This document shows, one piece after another, positions 1-6,806 of a stretch of DNA of 39,594 nucleotides. Source of the stretch: Elusimicrobia bacterium CG1_02_56_21 (GTDB lineage Bacteria > Elusimicrobiota > Elusimicrobia > Elusimicrobiales > UBA9959); contig MNUR01000004.1 in assembly GCA_001871115.1 (NCBI GenBank), forward strand, positions 1 through 39,594, given 5' to 3'. The position numbers were made by a program, and so were the translations under genes. Below the pieces are notes generated by a model, which did not search any database, was not told where the DNA came from, and saw only the letters and a program-made list of their open reading frames with translations. Positions within the stretch are counted from its first letter, which is position 1; each line of letters begins with the position of its first letter.

Positions 1-1
1 G

Positions 2-442
2 AACGAAGACTACAAAGAAATATTACGCGCCTTAGCCGCAAGTAAAGCGCGTTTTCTTGTAATAGGCGCCTACGCCATGGGAGCCTACGGCTATGTGCGC
101 GCAACCGGGGATTTTGATATCTGGGTTGACCATTCCCCGGAGAATTCCGCAAAAGTATACAAAGCCCTGAAGAAATTCGGGGCCCCTCTAAGCCAGATCG
201 CCCCCGACACTTTCGCCGTTAAAGGAGTTGTTTTCCAGATCGGAGTGGCCCCGCGCCGCATAGACATTCTTACCAGCATAGACGGAGTTTCTTTCAAAAA
301 GGCCTATTCCGCGCGTGAAGAGTTCAGAATAGAAAGAATAAAGATCCCGCTGCTTTCAAAGGCCGACCTGATAAAGAATAAATCTTCTACCGGCCGGGCC
401 AAAGACAAATTGGACGTAAAAGAGCTTCGCCGCCGCCACTAG
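2..442 (+). CDS. Nucleotidyltransferase-like protein, 5'-truncated by window edge
   Basis: The frame is open from base 2, so the gene starts upstream of the window and its C-terminal ~146 residues are seen. An ATG at 77 lies inside the conserved domain and is not the true start. The visible part opens with a Gly-Ala-Tyr-Ala stretch followed by Tyr-Gly-Tyr-x-Arg-x-Thr-x-Asp-x-Asp-Ile, the pattern of the nucleotidyltransferase superfamily (DUF6036/AbiEii-like), where the two Asp of the DxD would bind metal. The tail is Lys/Arg-rich and contains KAKDKLDV-like residues (GRAKDKLDVKEL), common in this group as the helix after the catalytic core. Such proteins occur alone or as toxin/antitoxin partners; the partner gene would have to be upstream. 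The family is inferred from motif and the specific function is unknown. Confidence 0.65.
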   Translation, partial: NEDYKEILRALAASKARFLVIGAYAMGAYGYVRATGDFDIWVDHSPENSAKVYKALKKFGAPLSQIAPDTFAVKGVVFQIGVAPRRIDILTSIDGVSFKKAYSAREEFRIERIKIPLLSKADLIKNKSSTGRAKDKLDVKELRRRH

Positions 443-550
443 CCGGTCTTTTGTTTGGTGGGATACCAATAGGCGGCTACCGCCCTGGCCTTTCCTTATT
501 TTCCTCGCGGTTTCCGTTTCTCCCGGTGGCTACAAATAATCTATAAAAAA

Positions 551-610
551 GGAAGTCAAGAGACCGCACTCCGCCTGACGGCATTTTTATGCCGTCTCTG
601 ACTTGCTTCC
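551..610. repeat. Nested inverted repeat
   Basis: A perfect 8-bp stem with a TTTT loop (577-596, GACGGCAT/ATGCCGTC) is enclosed by a second, imperfect pair of arms (551-564 and 594-610, both reading GGAAG...AGAGAC in their own orientation with small indels). The inner hairpin is not followed by a clear T-tract on either strand, so a simple intrinsic terminator is not the best reading. It could be a REP- or MITE-like element. Confidence 0.45.
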
Positions 611-650
611 TTCCAAGCCCAGGCACCGACGCCCGGACCGCTTTCCGCTT

Positions 651-749
651 TCAGGCTGCATCCTTCCGTTTCCGTTCTATTACCTGTTCTATCGGATCTT
701 CGTTTTCAAACAGGACGTAAAACGCAGTTTTTTCAAGCCAAAGCCGGTT
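651..749 (-). pseudogene. Possible C-terminal gene remnant
   Basis: On the minus strand an open stretch of about 32 codons ends at a TGA (651-653) and is bounded upstream by a stop at 750-752. It encodes a protein-like, charged, amphipathic sequence (contains WLEKTAFYVLFENEDPIE and ends ERKRKDAA). There is no start codon with a ribosome site. It reads like the tail of a decayed gene, but it is short enough to arise by chance and I do not recognise a family. Confidence 0.2.
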
Positions 750-782
750 TCATGCTCATCTTGCGTTGGATAAGTCTACTGC

Positions 783-811
783 TTGACTCAAAATCAATAA
801 AGCAATAAAGT
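783..811 (+). promoter_or_regulatory. Candidate sigma-70-type promoter for the signalling operon
   Basis: TTGACT (783-788), a 17-nt spacer and TAAAGT (806-811) fit a -35/-10 pair in an AT-rich pocket. It is the best match upstream of the kinase gene but would leave a leader of about 280 nt, so it may serve something else or nothing. Confidence 0.3.
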
Positions 812-978
812 ATTTACAAGTATTAAACTCCTGGATGACTGCCCCTGGCGCCGGCTGTAATCGGCTGGCCGGCCCCCGGCACAGAACAACATTGATCCGC
901 AACTTGCAGAGAGCCGCTCGTCCGGCTGCGCTTTCTGAGCGCCCGGCGGGGAGCCAGGGAGTTAGAGCTGTGGTATCC

Positions 979-1110
979 ATGAACACAGCCGAAATATTTT
1001 TGAACCGTTTCAAAGAGCCGCGCGCGGCGCTTTGGGCGGCATTCGCCCTGGCGGCATTGCCTTTTCTGGCTGTAAAGTGCCGCTTAGCTGGAGAACGGAA
1101 TGGCAAATAA
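979..1110 (+). CDS. Possible small membrane protein overlapping the kinase start
   Basis: A 43-codon ORF starts at an ATG (979) and overlaps the first 11 nt of the kinase gene. Its middle is a plausible transmembrane helix (Ala/Leu/Phe-rich, roughly residues 16-36) flanked by basic residues. The upstream ribosome site is weak, and the frame stays open further upstream without better starts. It could be a translated leader coupled to the kinase gene, or chance. No family is recognised. Confidence 0.2.
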   Translation: MNTAEIFLNRFKEPRAALWAAFALAALPFLAVKCRLAGERNGK

Positions 1111-2668
1111 TACAGTCGGCGGGCCGCCGTTAAAAGGCCTGTACCTGGAGGACGCGCCGCGGGACGCGGAGCTGGTGCGCGAACTGCTGGGGGCCGTAGT
1201 GCCGGCTTTGGCGCTGGATTGCGCCGCGAACAAAGAGGAATTCCGCGCCGCGCTTGAAAAGGGCGGCTATGACTTCATCCTCGCCGACTTCAAAGTGCCC
1301 GGCTTCGACGGCTTTGCTTCGCTGAAAATGGCCAATAAGCTTTTGCCCGGCGTGCCGGTGATCTGCGTCTCCGGCGCTATAGGCGAGGAGACCGCGGTAG
1401 GACTGCTCAAAGCCGGTGTCGCCGACTTTATCTTCAAGGACAGGCCGGCCCGCCTGCCGGCGGCCATTAGCCGCGCCGTCTCTTACTTGGCGGCGAAGTC
1501 CGGGCTCAGGCTGGCCCACGCAGCCGTGGAGGCGACCGCGCGGGACTGGCAGAGCACCTTTGACACTATTTCAGACGCGGTCTGGGTGCTGGACGCGGAC
1601 CACAGGATAGTGCGCTCCAACCGGGCGGCCGACCTTATGTTCAAGCTGAAGCCCGGCAGTATCAAAGGCCGGTATTGCTATGAAATAGCCCACGGCAAGA
1701 ACGAGCCTATCGAGAACTGCCCCTTTGAGCATGCCAGGGCCACCATGCGTCGCGAAAGGGTGGAGGTGCCGGTCGGCGAAAAGACCTACGAAATTATAGT
1801 GGACCCGGTGGCGGACAAGGACGGGAAATTCACCAGCGGCGTGCATATCATGACCGATATCACAGAGCGCAAGCGGGCCGAGGCCGAGCTGAAAATGCTG
1901 AACACCCGCCTCGAGACCCGCGTGCGGGAGCGCACCGCCCGGCTGGAGGAAGCCAATAAAGAGCTGGAGGCCTTCAGCTATTCCGTCTCGCACGACCTGC
2001 GCGCCCCGCTGCGCCATGTCAGCGGCTATGTGGAATTGCTGGTCGGACGCTGCCGCGAAGGGCTGACTGAAAAGGGCCTGCATTACCTGGACTCCATAGC
2101 CGATTCGGTAAACCAGATGGGCCTGCTGATTGACAATCTGCTGAATTTTTCCCGCACCGGCCGCGCCGAAATGCGCCTGGCTCCGGCCGACATGAACGTG
2201 ATCTTTAAAGAAGCCCTGGAGCAGCTCAACCAGGAAAGCGCCGGCCGCGCGGTGGAATGGACCATAGGCGGATTCCCGCGCGCGCGCTGCGACGCCGGCC
2301 TGCTTAAGCTGGTCTGGACCAATCTATTGTCCAATGCCCTAAAGTACAGCCGTCAGCGCAGCCCCGCCAAAATAGAGGCCGGCTGCCGCGAGGAGGGCGG
2401 GGAATTAATATTCTTCGTGAAGGATAACGGGGCGGGCTTCGACATGCGCTACGCCAAGAACCTCTTCGGCGTCTTCCAGCGACTGCATACGCAGGCCGAA
2501 TTCGAGGGCACGGGCATAGGCCTGGCCAACGTGCGGCGCATCATAGCCCGCCACGGCGGCCGCACCTGGGCCGAGGCGGAGCTGGGGAAAGGCGCGGCTT
2601 TCTATTTTACCCTGCCGAAAAATACAGAGGAGGCAAGTCATGGCGCTGAAAATAATACTGCTGGCTGA
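1100..2668 (+). CDS. REC-PAS-histidine kinase (HK1)
   Basis: Cytosolic signalling kinase of 522 residues with no membrane segment. Domains in order: receiver (about 10-125; acidic pair E17/D18, phosphoacceptor D63, S91, K113), PAS (about 150-258), a short coiled coil (about 262-292), HisKA with phosphorylatable H298 in SHDLRAP, and an HATPase domain with an N box (NLLSNALKYS), DNGAGFD and GTGIGLAN. The PAS domain carries the CYE-x-x-HG...CPF cysteine pattern (C193, C207) seen in many sensor kinases of anaerobes. Such a protein would receive phosphate on its receiver and pass it from H298 to a partner, most likely the receiver encoded immediately downstream, whose start overlaps this gene by 29 nt. 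The start is supported by GGAG 7 nt upstream. The receiver is a near-duplicate of the one in the second kinase of the operon. Confidence 0.92.
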   Translation: MANNTVGGPPLKGLYLEDAPRDAELVRELLGAVVPALALDCAANKEEFRAALEKGGYDFILADFKVPGFDGFASLKMANKLLPGVPVICVSGAIGEETAVGLLKAGVADFIFKDRPARLPAAISRAVSYLAAKSGLRLAHAAVEATARDWQSTFDTISDAVWVLDADHRIVRSNRAADLMFKLKPGSIKGRYCYEIAHGKNEPIENCPFEHARATMRRERVEVPVGEKTYEIIVDPVADKDGKFTSGVHIMTDITERKRAEAELKMLNTRLETRVRERTARLEEANKELEAFSYSVSHDLRAPLRHVSGYVELLVGRCREGLTEKGLHYLDSIADSVNQMGLLIDNLLNFSRTGRAEMRLAPADMNVIFKEALEQLNQESAGRAVEWTIGGFPRARCDAGLLKLVWTNLLSNALKYSRQRSPAKIEAGCREEGGELIFFVKDNGAGFDMRYAKNLFGVFQRLHTQAEFEGTGIGLANVRRIIARHGGRTWAEAELGKGAAFYFTLPKNTEEASHGAENNTAG

Positions 2669-3095
2669 GGACAACCCGAAGGACGTAGAGCTTACGCTGG
2701 AGGCCCTGACGGAGCACAACCTGGCCAACCGGGTGGTGGTGGTGCGTGACGGCGTGGAGGCGCTGGAATACCTGCGCCGCGAAGGGCAATATAAGGACCG
2801 GAAAGAAGGCGACCCCGCCGTTATCCTGCTGGACATTAAAATGCCGCGCATGGACGGCATAGAGACCCTGCGCCAGATCAGGGCTGACGCGGCCCTTAGA
2901 ACGCTGCGCGTAGTAATGCTTACTTCCTCGCGCGAGGAACAGGACGTAATAAAGACCTACAACCTGGGCGTGAACGCCTATGTGGTGAAGCCGGTAGGGT
3001 TCAAAGAATTCGTGGAGGCGGTGAAAGTGGTGGGCATATTCTGGGGCGTCATGAACGAACTGCCTCCGGACGGGGAGAACGGAAATGGAAAATAA
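2640..3095 (+). CDS. Single-domain response regulator (Rcp1-like)
   Basis: A 151-residue stand-alone receiver. It shows the acidic pocket (LAEDNPKD), the phosphoacceptor in LLDIKMPRMDG, the switch Thr in MLTSS and the invariant Lys in VVKPV. The extended loop after helix 2 and the EDNPKD-VELTLEAL start are typical of the Rcp1 subfamily, which pairs with phytochrome-like and PAS-type kinases. There is no output domain, so it acts by protein contact or as a phosphorelay intermediate. The ribosome site AGGAGG lies inside the end of HK1, so the two genes are probably translationally coupled. Its partner is most likely HK1 upstream, HK2 downstream, or both. Confidence 0.92.
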   Translation: MALKIILLAEDNPKDVELTLEALTEHNLANRVVVVRDGVEALEYLRREGQYKDRKEGDPAVILLDIKMPRMDGIETLRQIRADAALRTLRVVMLTSSREEQDVIKTYNLGVNAYVVKPVGFKEFVEAVKVVGIFWGVMNELPPDGENGNGK

Positions 3096-4689
3096 AACTG
3101 CCGGAGCGCCGCCGCTGAAGGGCCTCTACCTTGAGGACTCGGCCGAGGACGCTGAGCTGGTGCGCGAACAGCTGGCGGCCAATATGCCGCAATTGAAACT
3201 GACCATCGCGGCCAATAAGGAAGAATTCCGCGCCGCGCTGGAAAAAGACGGCTGCGACATCATCCTGGCGGATTTCAAAGTGACCGGCTTCGACGGCTTC
3301 GCTTCGCTGAAAATGGCCAATGAGCTTCTGCCCGGCGTGCCGGTGATCTGCGTCTCCGGCGCCATCGGCGAGGAAACGGCGGTGGGGCTGCTCAAAGCCG
3401 GCGTCGCCGACTATATCTTCAAGGACAGGCCGGCCCGCCTCCCTGCAGCTATCGCGCGGACTATCGCCGCCGCCCGGAGTATAATTGCGCGCAATAAGGC
3501 CGAGTTTGAAACCCGGGAAGCCCGGGGGCTGCTGCAGGCTTTTATCGACAACACTCCCGCGCTGGTTTATATGTTAGATGTTGAAAAGCGGTTTGTCCTG
3601 GCTAATAAAGCCCTGGGGCTATTGCTGGGCAGGCCTGAAGGCGAACTTATAGGAAAGACCAGGGCGGAAATACTTCCGGCCGAAGTCGCCGCCAGGCATG
3701 AAGAGAACGACCGGCAGGTTATGGAAGCTAATGCCGGGAGACTGTTCGAGGAAAGCCAGGACCCGGAAGATAAAGCGGGCAAAACCTTCCTGACCGTGAA
3801 ATTCCCGCTGCGCGGGAGCGGCGGCGAGTTGTTGGGAGTGGGCGGGATTTCCACGGATATCACGGAACGCAGGCGGATGCAGTCCGAACTGATAATGACG
3901 AACAGGGACCTGCAGGAAAAGAAAAGATTGCTGGAGAACTTTCTTTATATAACTACCCATGACCTGCGCACTCCTCTCGTGAATATTACCGGCTTCAGCG
4001 AGGAGCTGGCAAAAGACCTTCAGACGCTGCGGGAAACCCTGGCCGCCGCGGCCCTGCCGCAGGGTATTAAAGAGAAAGTGAATGCGGCCTTAGCCGAAAG
4101 CATCCCGCACTCGCTTGACTACCTGACGGACTCCGTGGGTAAGATCAACCGGATGCTAACGGCCCTGCTGGACATTTCCCGCCTGGGGCGGCAGGAACAG
4201 GTTGTGGCAACTGTGGATATGAACGCCGCGCTTAAAACCATACTGGCTACCTGCGCCTGGCAGCTGGAAAAAACCGGCTGCTCGGTCAGCGTCGGGGACC
4301 TGCCTCCCTTCCGCGGCGACTTGAGTGCGGCAACCCACATATTTACCAACCTCCTTTCCAACGCCATAAATTACAGGAAGCGGGACCGTAAGCTTGAAAT
4401 AAACATAAGCGGCAAAGTAAACGGCGGCACGGTACTGTACAGGGTTTGCGATAACGGCCTGGGCATAAAGCCGGGGGACCTGGCTAAGGTCTGGGACGTC
4501 TTCTACCAGGCGCATGTGCAATCCCCGGGGGTGGAGCGTGGGGAGGGCATAGGCCTGACGGTAGTAAAGCAGCTGGCGGAAAGGAGCGGCGGCGCGGCCT
4601 GGGCTGAATCAAAAGAAGGCGAAGGGTCTGTTTTCTACGTAGAGCTGCCGGCTGAGCCCGGCCTTAAATCCGGGGGGAAGCAGGGATGA
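3085..4689 (+). CDS. REC-PAS-histidine kinase (HK2)
   Basis: A 534-residue soluble kinase with the same architecture as HK1: receiver (about 10-125, phosphoacceptor D63, K113), PAS (about 145-262), HisKA with H292 in THDLRTP, and HATPase (NLLSNAINY, DNGLGI, GEGIGLTVVKQL). The receiver is about four-fifths identical to that of HK1 at protein level, while the PAS and kinase parts are clearly divergent. The HisKA segment has an insertion of about 25 residues between the His helix and the second helix. The gene overlaps the upstream receiver by 11 nt and the downstream one by 4 nt, so all four genes form one operon. GGGGAG precedes the start. The input signal is unknown, and this PAS lacks the cysteine pair seen in HK1. 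Confidence 0.92.
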   Translation: MENKTAGAPPLKGLYLEDSAEDAELVREQLAANMPQLKLTIAANKEEFRAALEKDGCDIILADFKVTGFDGFASLKMANELLPGVPVICVSGAIGEETAVGLLKAGVADYIFKDRPARLPAAIARTIAAARSIIARNKAEFETREARGLLQAFIDNTPALVYMLDVEKRFVLANKALGLLLGRPEGELIGKTRAEILPAEVAARHEENDRQVMEANAGRLFEESQDPEDKAGKTFLTVKFPLRGSGGELLGVGGISTDITERRRMQSELIMTNRDLQEKKRLLENFLYITTHDLRTPLVNITGFSEELAKDLQTLRETLAAAALPQGIKEKVNAALAESIPHSLDYLTDSVGKINRMLTALLDISRLGRQEQVVATVDMNAALKTILATCAWQLEKTGCSVSVGDLPPFRGDLSAATHIFTNLLSNAINYRKRDRKLEINISGKVNGGTVLYRVCDNGLGIKPGDLAKVWDVFYQAHVQSPGVERGEGIGLTVVKQLAERSGGAAWAESKEGEGSVFYVELPAEPGLKSGGKQG

Positions 4690-5072
4690 CTATCCTTATC
4701 GCCGAAGACGACGACGGGCACGCCTACCTGCTGCGCAAGCGCCTGGAAGCGGGCGGGCTGGCCGGCCCGATAATACGGTTCAGCAACGGTGCCGAGGCCT
4801 GGGCTTTCCTCTCCGGCGAAACCAGCCCGGGACTTATTCCCGGAGAGGCCTATATCCTTGCCTTGGACATAGGCATGCCTGAAATGGACGGCATAGAAGT
4901 GTTAAAGCGCGTGAAAGCCCACCCGCGCCTGAAAGGCCTGCCTGTCATAATGCTGACCACCTCGGACGCCCCGGAGGATAAACGCCGCTGCCTGGAACTG
5001 GGCTGCAGCGATTATCTCACCAAGCCTGAGGGTTTTGATAAAATAGTTGACTTAATTAAAGCAGGGTTCTAG
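4686..5072 (+). CDS. Single-domain response regulator (CheY-like)
   Basis: A 128-residue receiver with the acidic triad (IAEDDDG), the phosphoacceptor in ALDIGMPEMDG, the switch Thr in MLTTSD and the Lys in LTKPEG. No output domain follows. The ATG overlaps the HK2 stop (ATGA) and GGGGGAAG lies upstream. It is the fourth gene of the kinase-receiver-kinase-receiver operon and probably the terminal or shared acceptor. Because no DNA-binding or enzymatic output is encoded in the operon, the relay must act on a target elsewhere. Confidence 0.92.
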   Translation: MTILIAEDDDGHAYLLRKRLEAGGLAGPIIRFSNGAEAWAFLSGETSPGLIPGEAYILALDIGMPEMDGIEVLKRVKAHPRLKGLPVIMLTTSDAPEDKRRCLELGCSDYLTKPEGFDKIVDLIKAGF

Positions 5073-5088
5073 CAGGCCGTCTAAATAA

Positions 5089-5134
5089 AGGTGACACACA
5101 ACTTAATTGCATGCAATTAAGTTGTGTGTCACCT
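5089..5134. repeat. Perfect 46-bp palindrome
   Basis: Two 23-nt arms meet at a central GCATGC with no loop, starting AGGTGACACACAACTT and ending in its exact complement. It lies 17 nt after the signalling operon. It could form a cruciform or a long RNA hairpin, but no T-tract follows on either strand. The outer motif GTGACACA-AACT recurs beside the folded element at 11676-11804, which suggests a mobile-repeat family rather than only a terminator. Confidence 0.7.
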
Positions 5135-5332
5135 ATTTCTGAACGGTCGTATGACTAAGCCCTTGGGCGGCGGCCAGAGTGCGCGTGCTCCAATGTGCTG
5201 CATTCTTGGCAATAGAATGCAATGTCGTTTCAAGCTCAGTGTTGATTTTCCTTTTTGCAACTTTTGGAAGACGCCCAGGTCTAGGCGCATCCCGAAAGGC
5301 ATCTCTCAATTTACTCCGACTTAATTAAAGTT

Positions 5333-5365
5333 CCGCCGATCTGTTTAGCGGCGGCTTTATTTATT
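5333..5365 (+). terminator. Candidate intrinsic terminator upstream of surE
   Basis: CCGCCG (5333-5338) pairs with CGGCGG (5349-5354) around a 10-nt loop and is followed by CTTTATTTATT. The stem is short and the T-tract is interrupted. It would insulate surE from upstream transcription. Confidence 0.4.
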
Positions 5366-5367
5366 AC

Positions 5368-5373
5368 TATAAT
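5368..5373 (+). promoter_or_regulatory. Candidate -10 box (TATAAT) just before surE
   Basis: A perfect TATAAT ends 7 nt before the surE ATG. Transcription would start at or within a base of the start codon, giving a leaderless mRNA. This agrees with the lack of any Shine-Dalgarno sequence upstream of surE. No good -35 match is seen. Confidence 0.45.
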
Positions 5374-5380
5374 TAGAATA

Positions 5381-6139
5381 ATGGAAATACTTATAACCAA
5401 TGACGACGGAATTTACGCCGAAGGGATTTACGCCCTGGCTAAGGCGCTCGGCAAAGCCGGCAATGTAACCGTGGTAGCCCCTGACACCCAGCGCAGCGCT
5501 GTCGGGCACGCAATTACGATAGCCGACCCTCTTCGCGTCACCCCGGCAAAACACAACGGGAAGTTCTTCGGCTACTCGGCCAGCGGAACCCCGGCAGACT
5601 GCGTAAAGCTGGGGATTAAATCCATAATGAAAAAAAGCCCGGACCTGGTTCTCTCCGGGATAAACCTGGGAGGGAACCTGGGCTACAATATACTTTACTC
5701 AGGGACGGTTTCGGGCGCTACGGAAGGCGCGCTGCTCGGTATCCCTTCAATCGCGATTTCCCTGGATACTTTTACAAAGCCGGATTTCAGCGCGGCGGCC
5801 GCCTTCGCCGTAAAGCTCTCCGGGCTGATGAAAAAGCGCAGCCTGCCTCCCGGGACGCTGCTTAACGTAAATTTACCTAATATAGCGGCTTCGAAAATAA
5901 AAGGAGTGCGGGTGACCAACCAGAGCCGCACTTCTTTTAACGATTGGTTCGACAAGCGCACGGACCCGCACGGGAACACCTACTACTGGATGACCGGTGA
6001 TTTTAAAACCAAGGACGCTGACCGGGACAGTGACGTGAACGCGCTCAAGGCCGGCTATATCTCGGTCACGCCCATACAGTTCGACCTTACCGACTATAAA
6101 TTTATATCTGAACTGCAGAACTGGGACATAAAGCGCTGA
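5381..6139 (+). CDS. surE: 5'-nucleotidase SurE
   Basis: A 252-residue metal-dependent nucleoside monophosphate phosphatase. The N-terminal ILITNDDG with the metal-binding Asp pair, the VVAPDTQRS-x-VG motif, SGTPADCV and SGIN-x-GGN-x-G are the family signatures, and the length matches the family (about 250). SurE removes the 5' or 3' phosphate from nucleotides and is linked to stationary-phase survival and stress. It is the first gene of a plus-strand run and lacks a ribosome site, with a -10 box 7 nt upstream. The nucleoside salvage genes punA, deoA and upp lie elsewhere in this window, so products of SurE could feed them. Confidence 0.95.
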   Translation: MEILITNDDGIYAEGIYALAKALGKAGNVTVVAPDTQRSAVGHAITIADPLRVTPAKHNGKFFGYSASGTPADCVKLGIKSIMKKSPDLVLSGINLGGNLGYNILYSGTVSGATEGALLGIPSIAISLDTFTKPDFSAAAAFAVKLSGLMKKRSLPPGTLLNVNLPNIAASKIKGVRVTNQSRTSFNDWFDKRTDPHGNTYYWMTGDFKTKDADRDSDVNALKAGYISVTPIQFDLTDYKFISELQNWDIKR

Positions 6140-6165
6140 GCGTTTAAGCCAGAACAGGGGGACGC

Positions 6166-6804
6166 ATGCTGAACATATTCTTTTCTTTTTTTCTCCTTTG
6201 CGGGACGGCGGCTTACGCCCAGGAAGCTGTAAAGACCGCAGCTACCGAGAGCCAGGCAGCGCCTGCACAGCAGCAGAATAAATACGCGCCTGAAATACTT
6301 CAGGCAATCAAGAACCTTACAGTCCTGGCGGAGCGCAGCGCCGAAATTCCCCAGGCTAAACTCGACGCCCTGGCCCCGGAGATAGCCGTTTTCAACCACA
6401 AAGTCAAAGCCGCGCTGGGCAGCGAGATACTGGCCGATATCGCCCGCAAAGAGAAAGACCAGGATGACAGGATACGCTCGGCAAAAGCGAAAAGAACGCT
6501 GCAGTCTTTCCGGGCCGCGCTTCAGGTGTATTACGGGGACAAAGGCGGGGCGTACCCCAAGAACCCGGAGCTGATGGTCCCTAAGGAAATACAGGCCGTT
6601 CCGGAGATCCGCCTGCCGGAACACGAGCCGAGCTCTAAGATCAGAATAATAGATTCTAAAAAATACGACAAAGACTACTCAAAGGCCGTAAGCGACTCCG
6701 GGGGCTGGCTTTATTTCTCAAGCCGCGACTCCGACAATTACGGACTGCTGCTGCTGGACTGCTCGCACAAAGAAGCCGGCGGAGCCGAGTTTTTCAGGTA
6801 CTGA
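6166..6804 (+). CDS. Secreted protein with pseudopilin-like C-terminal domain
   Basis: A 212-residue protein with a cleavable signal peptide (hydrophobic residues 3-17, likely cut after AYA). It continues with a Gln/Ala-rich linker and a helical charged region (about 45-105). From about residue 107 comes a segment resembling the globular head of type II secretion/type IV pseudopilins: an AKAKRTLQSFRAALQVYYGD helix, a KGGAYPKNPE turn, then a DSGGWLYF strand and a late Cys. The usual pilin N-terminal transmembrane/polymerisation helix with its prepilin cleavage site is missing, so it should be soluble or peripheral, not part of a pilus shaft. The start has GGGGGA upstream. It is followed 2 nt later by the metallopeptidase gene. 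Function unknown. Confidence 0.6.
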   Translation: MLNIFFSFFLLCGTAAYAQEAVKTAATESQAAPAQQQNKYAPEILQAIKNLTVLAERSAEIPQAKLDALAPEIAVFNHKVKAALGSEILADIARKEKDQDDRIRSAKAKRTLQSFRAALQVYYGDKGGAYPKNPELMVPKEIQAVPEIRLPEHEPSSKIRIIDSKKYDKDYSKAVSDSGGWLYFSSRDSDNYGLLLLDCSHKEAGGAEFFRY

Positions 6805-6806
6805 CC

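Larger units (their letters stand above)
443..1099. other. Non-coding stretch between nucleotidyltransferase-like gene and signalling operon
   Basis: This 657-nt gap has no convincing complete gene. It holds a small 5-bp hairpin (472-484, GGCGG/CCGCC) just after the upstream gene, a nested inverted repeat (551-610), a possible minus-strand gene remnant (651-749), a candidate promoter (783-811) and a short ORF (979-1110) running into the kinase gene. Its mixed composition, AT-rich around 765-830 inside GC-rich flanks, suggests decayed or regulatory DNA. Confidence 0.6.
5073..5380. other. Intergenic stretch before surE
   Basis: This 308-nt gap contains the 46-bp palindrome, a 7-bp stem-loop (5200-5220, GCATTCT/AGAATGC), a GC stem followed by T-rich sequence (5333-5365) and the candidate surE promoter. 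A 66-codon ORF at 5124 begins inside the palindrome, has an odd composition and no ribosome site, and is not called. No other gene is seen. Confidence 0.6.

Noticed and set aside
551..610. Integron attC site
   Set aside because: No GTTRRRY/RYYYAAC core sites and no integrase nearby.
5124..5324. 66-codon ORF beginning in the palindrome
   Set aside because: No ribosome site, odd composition, starts inside the inverted repeat.
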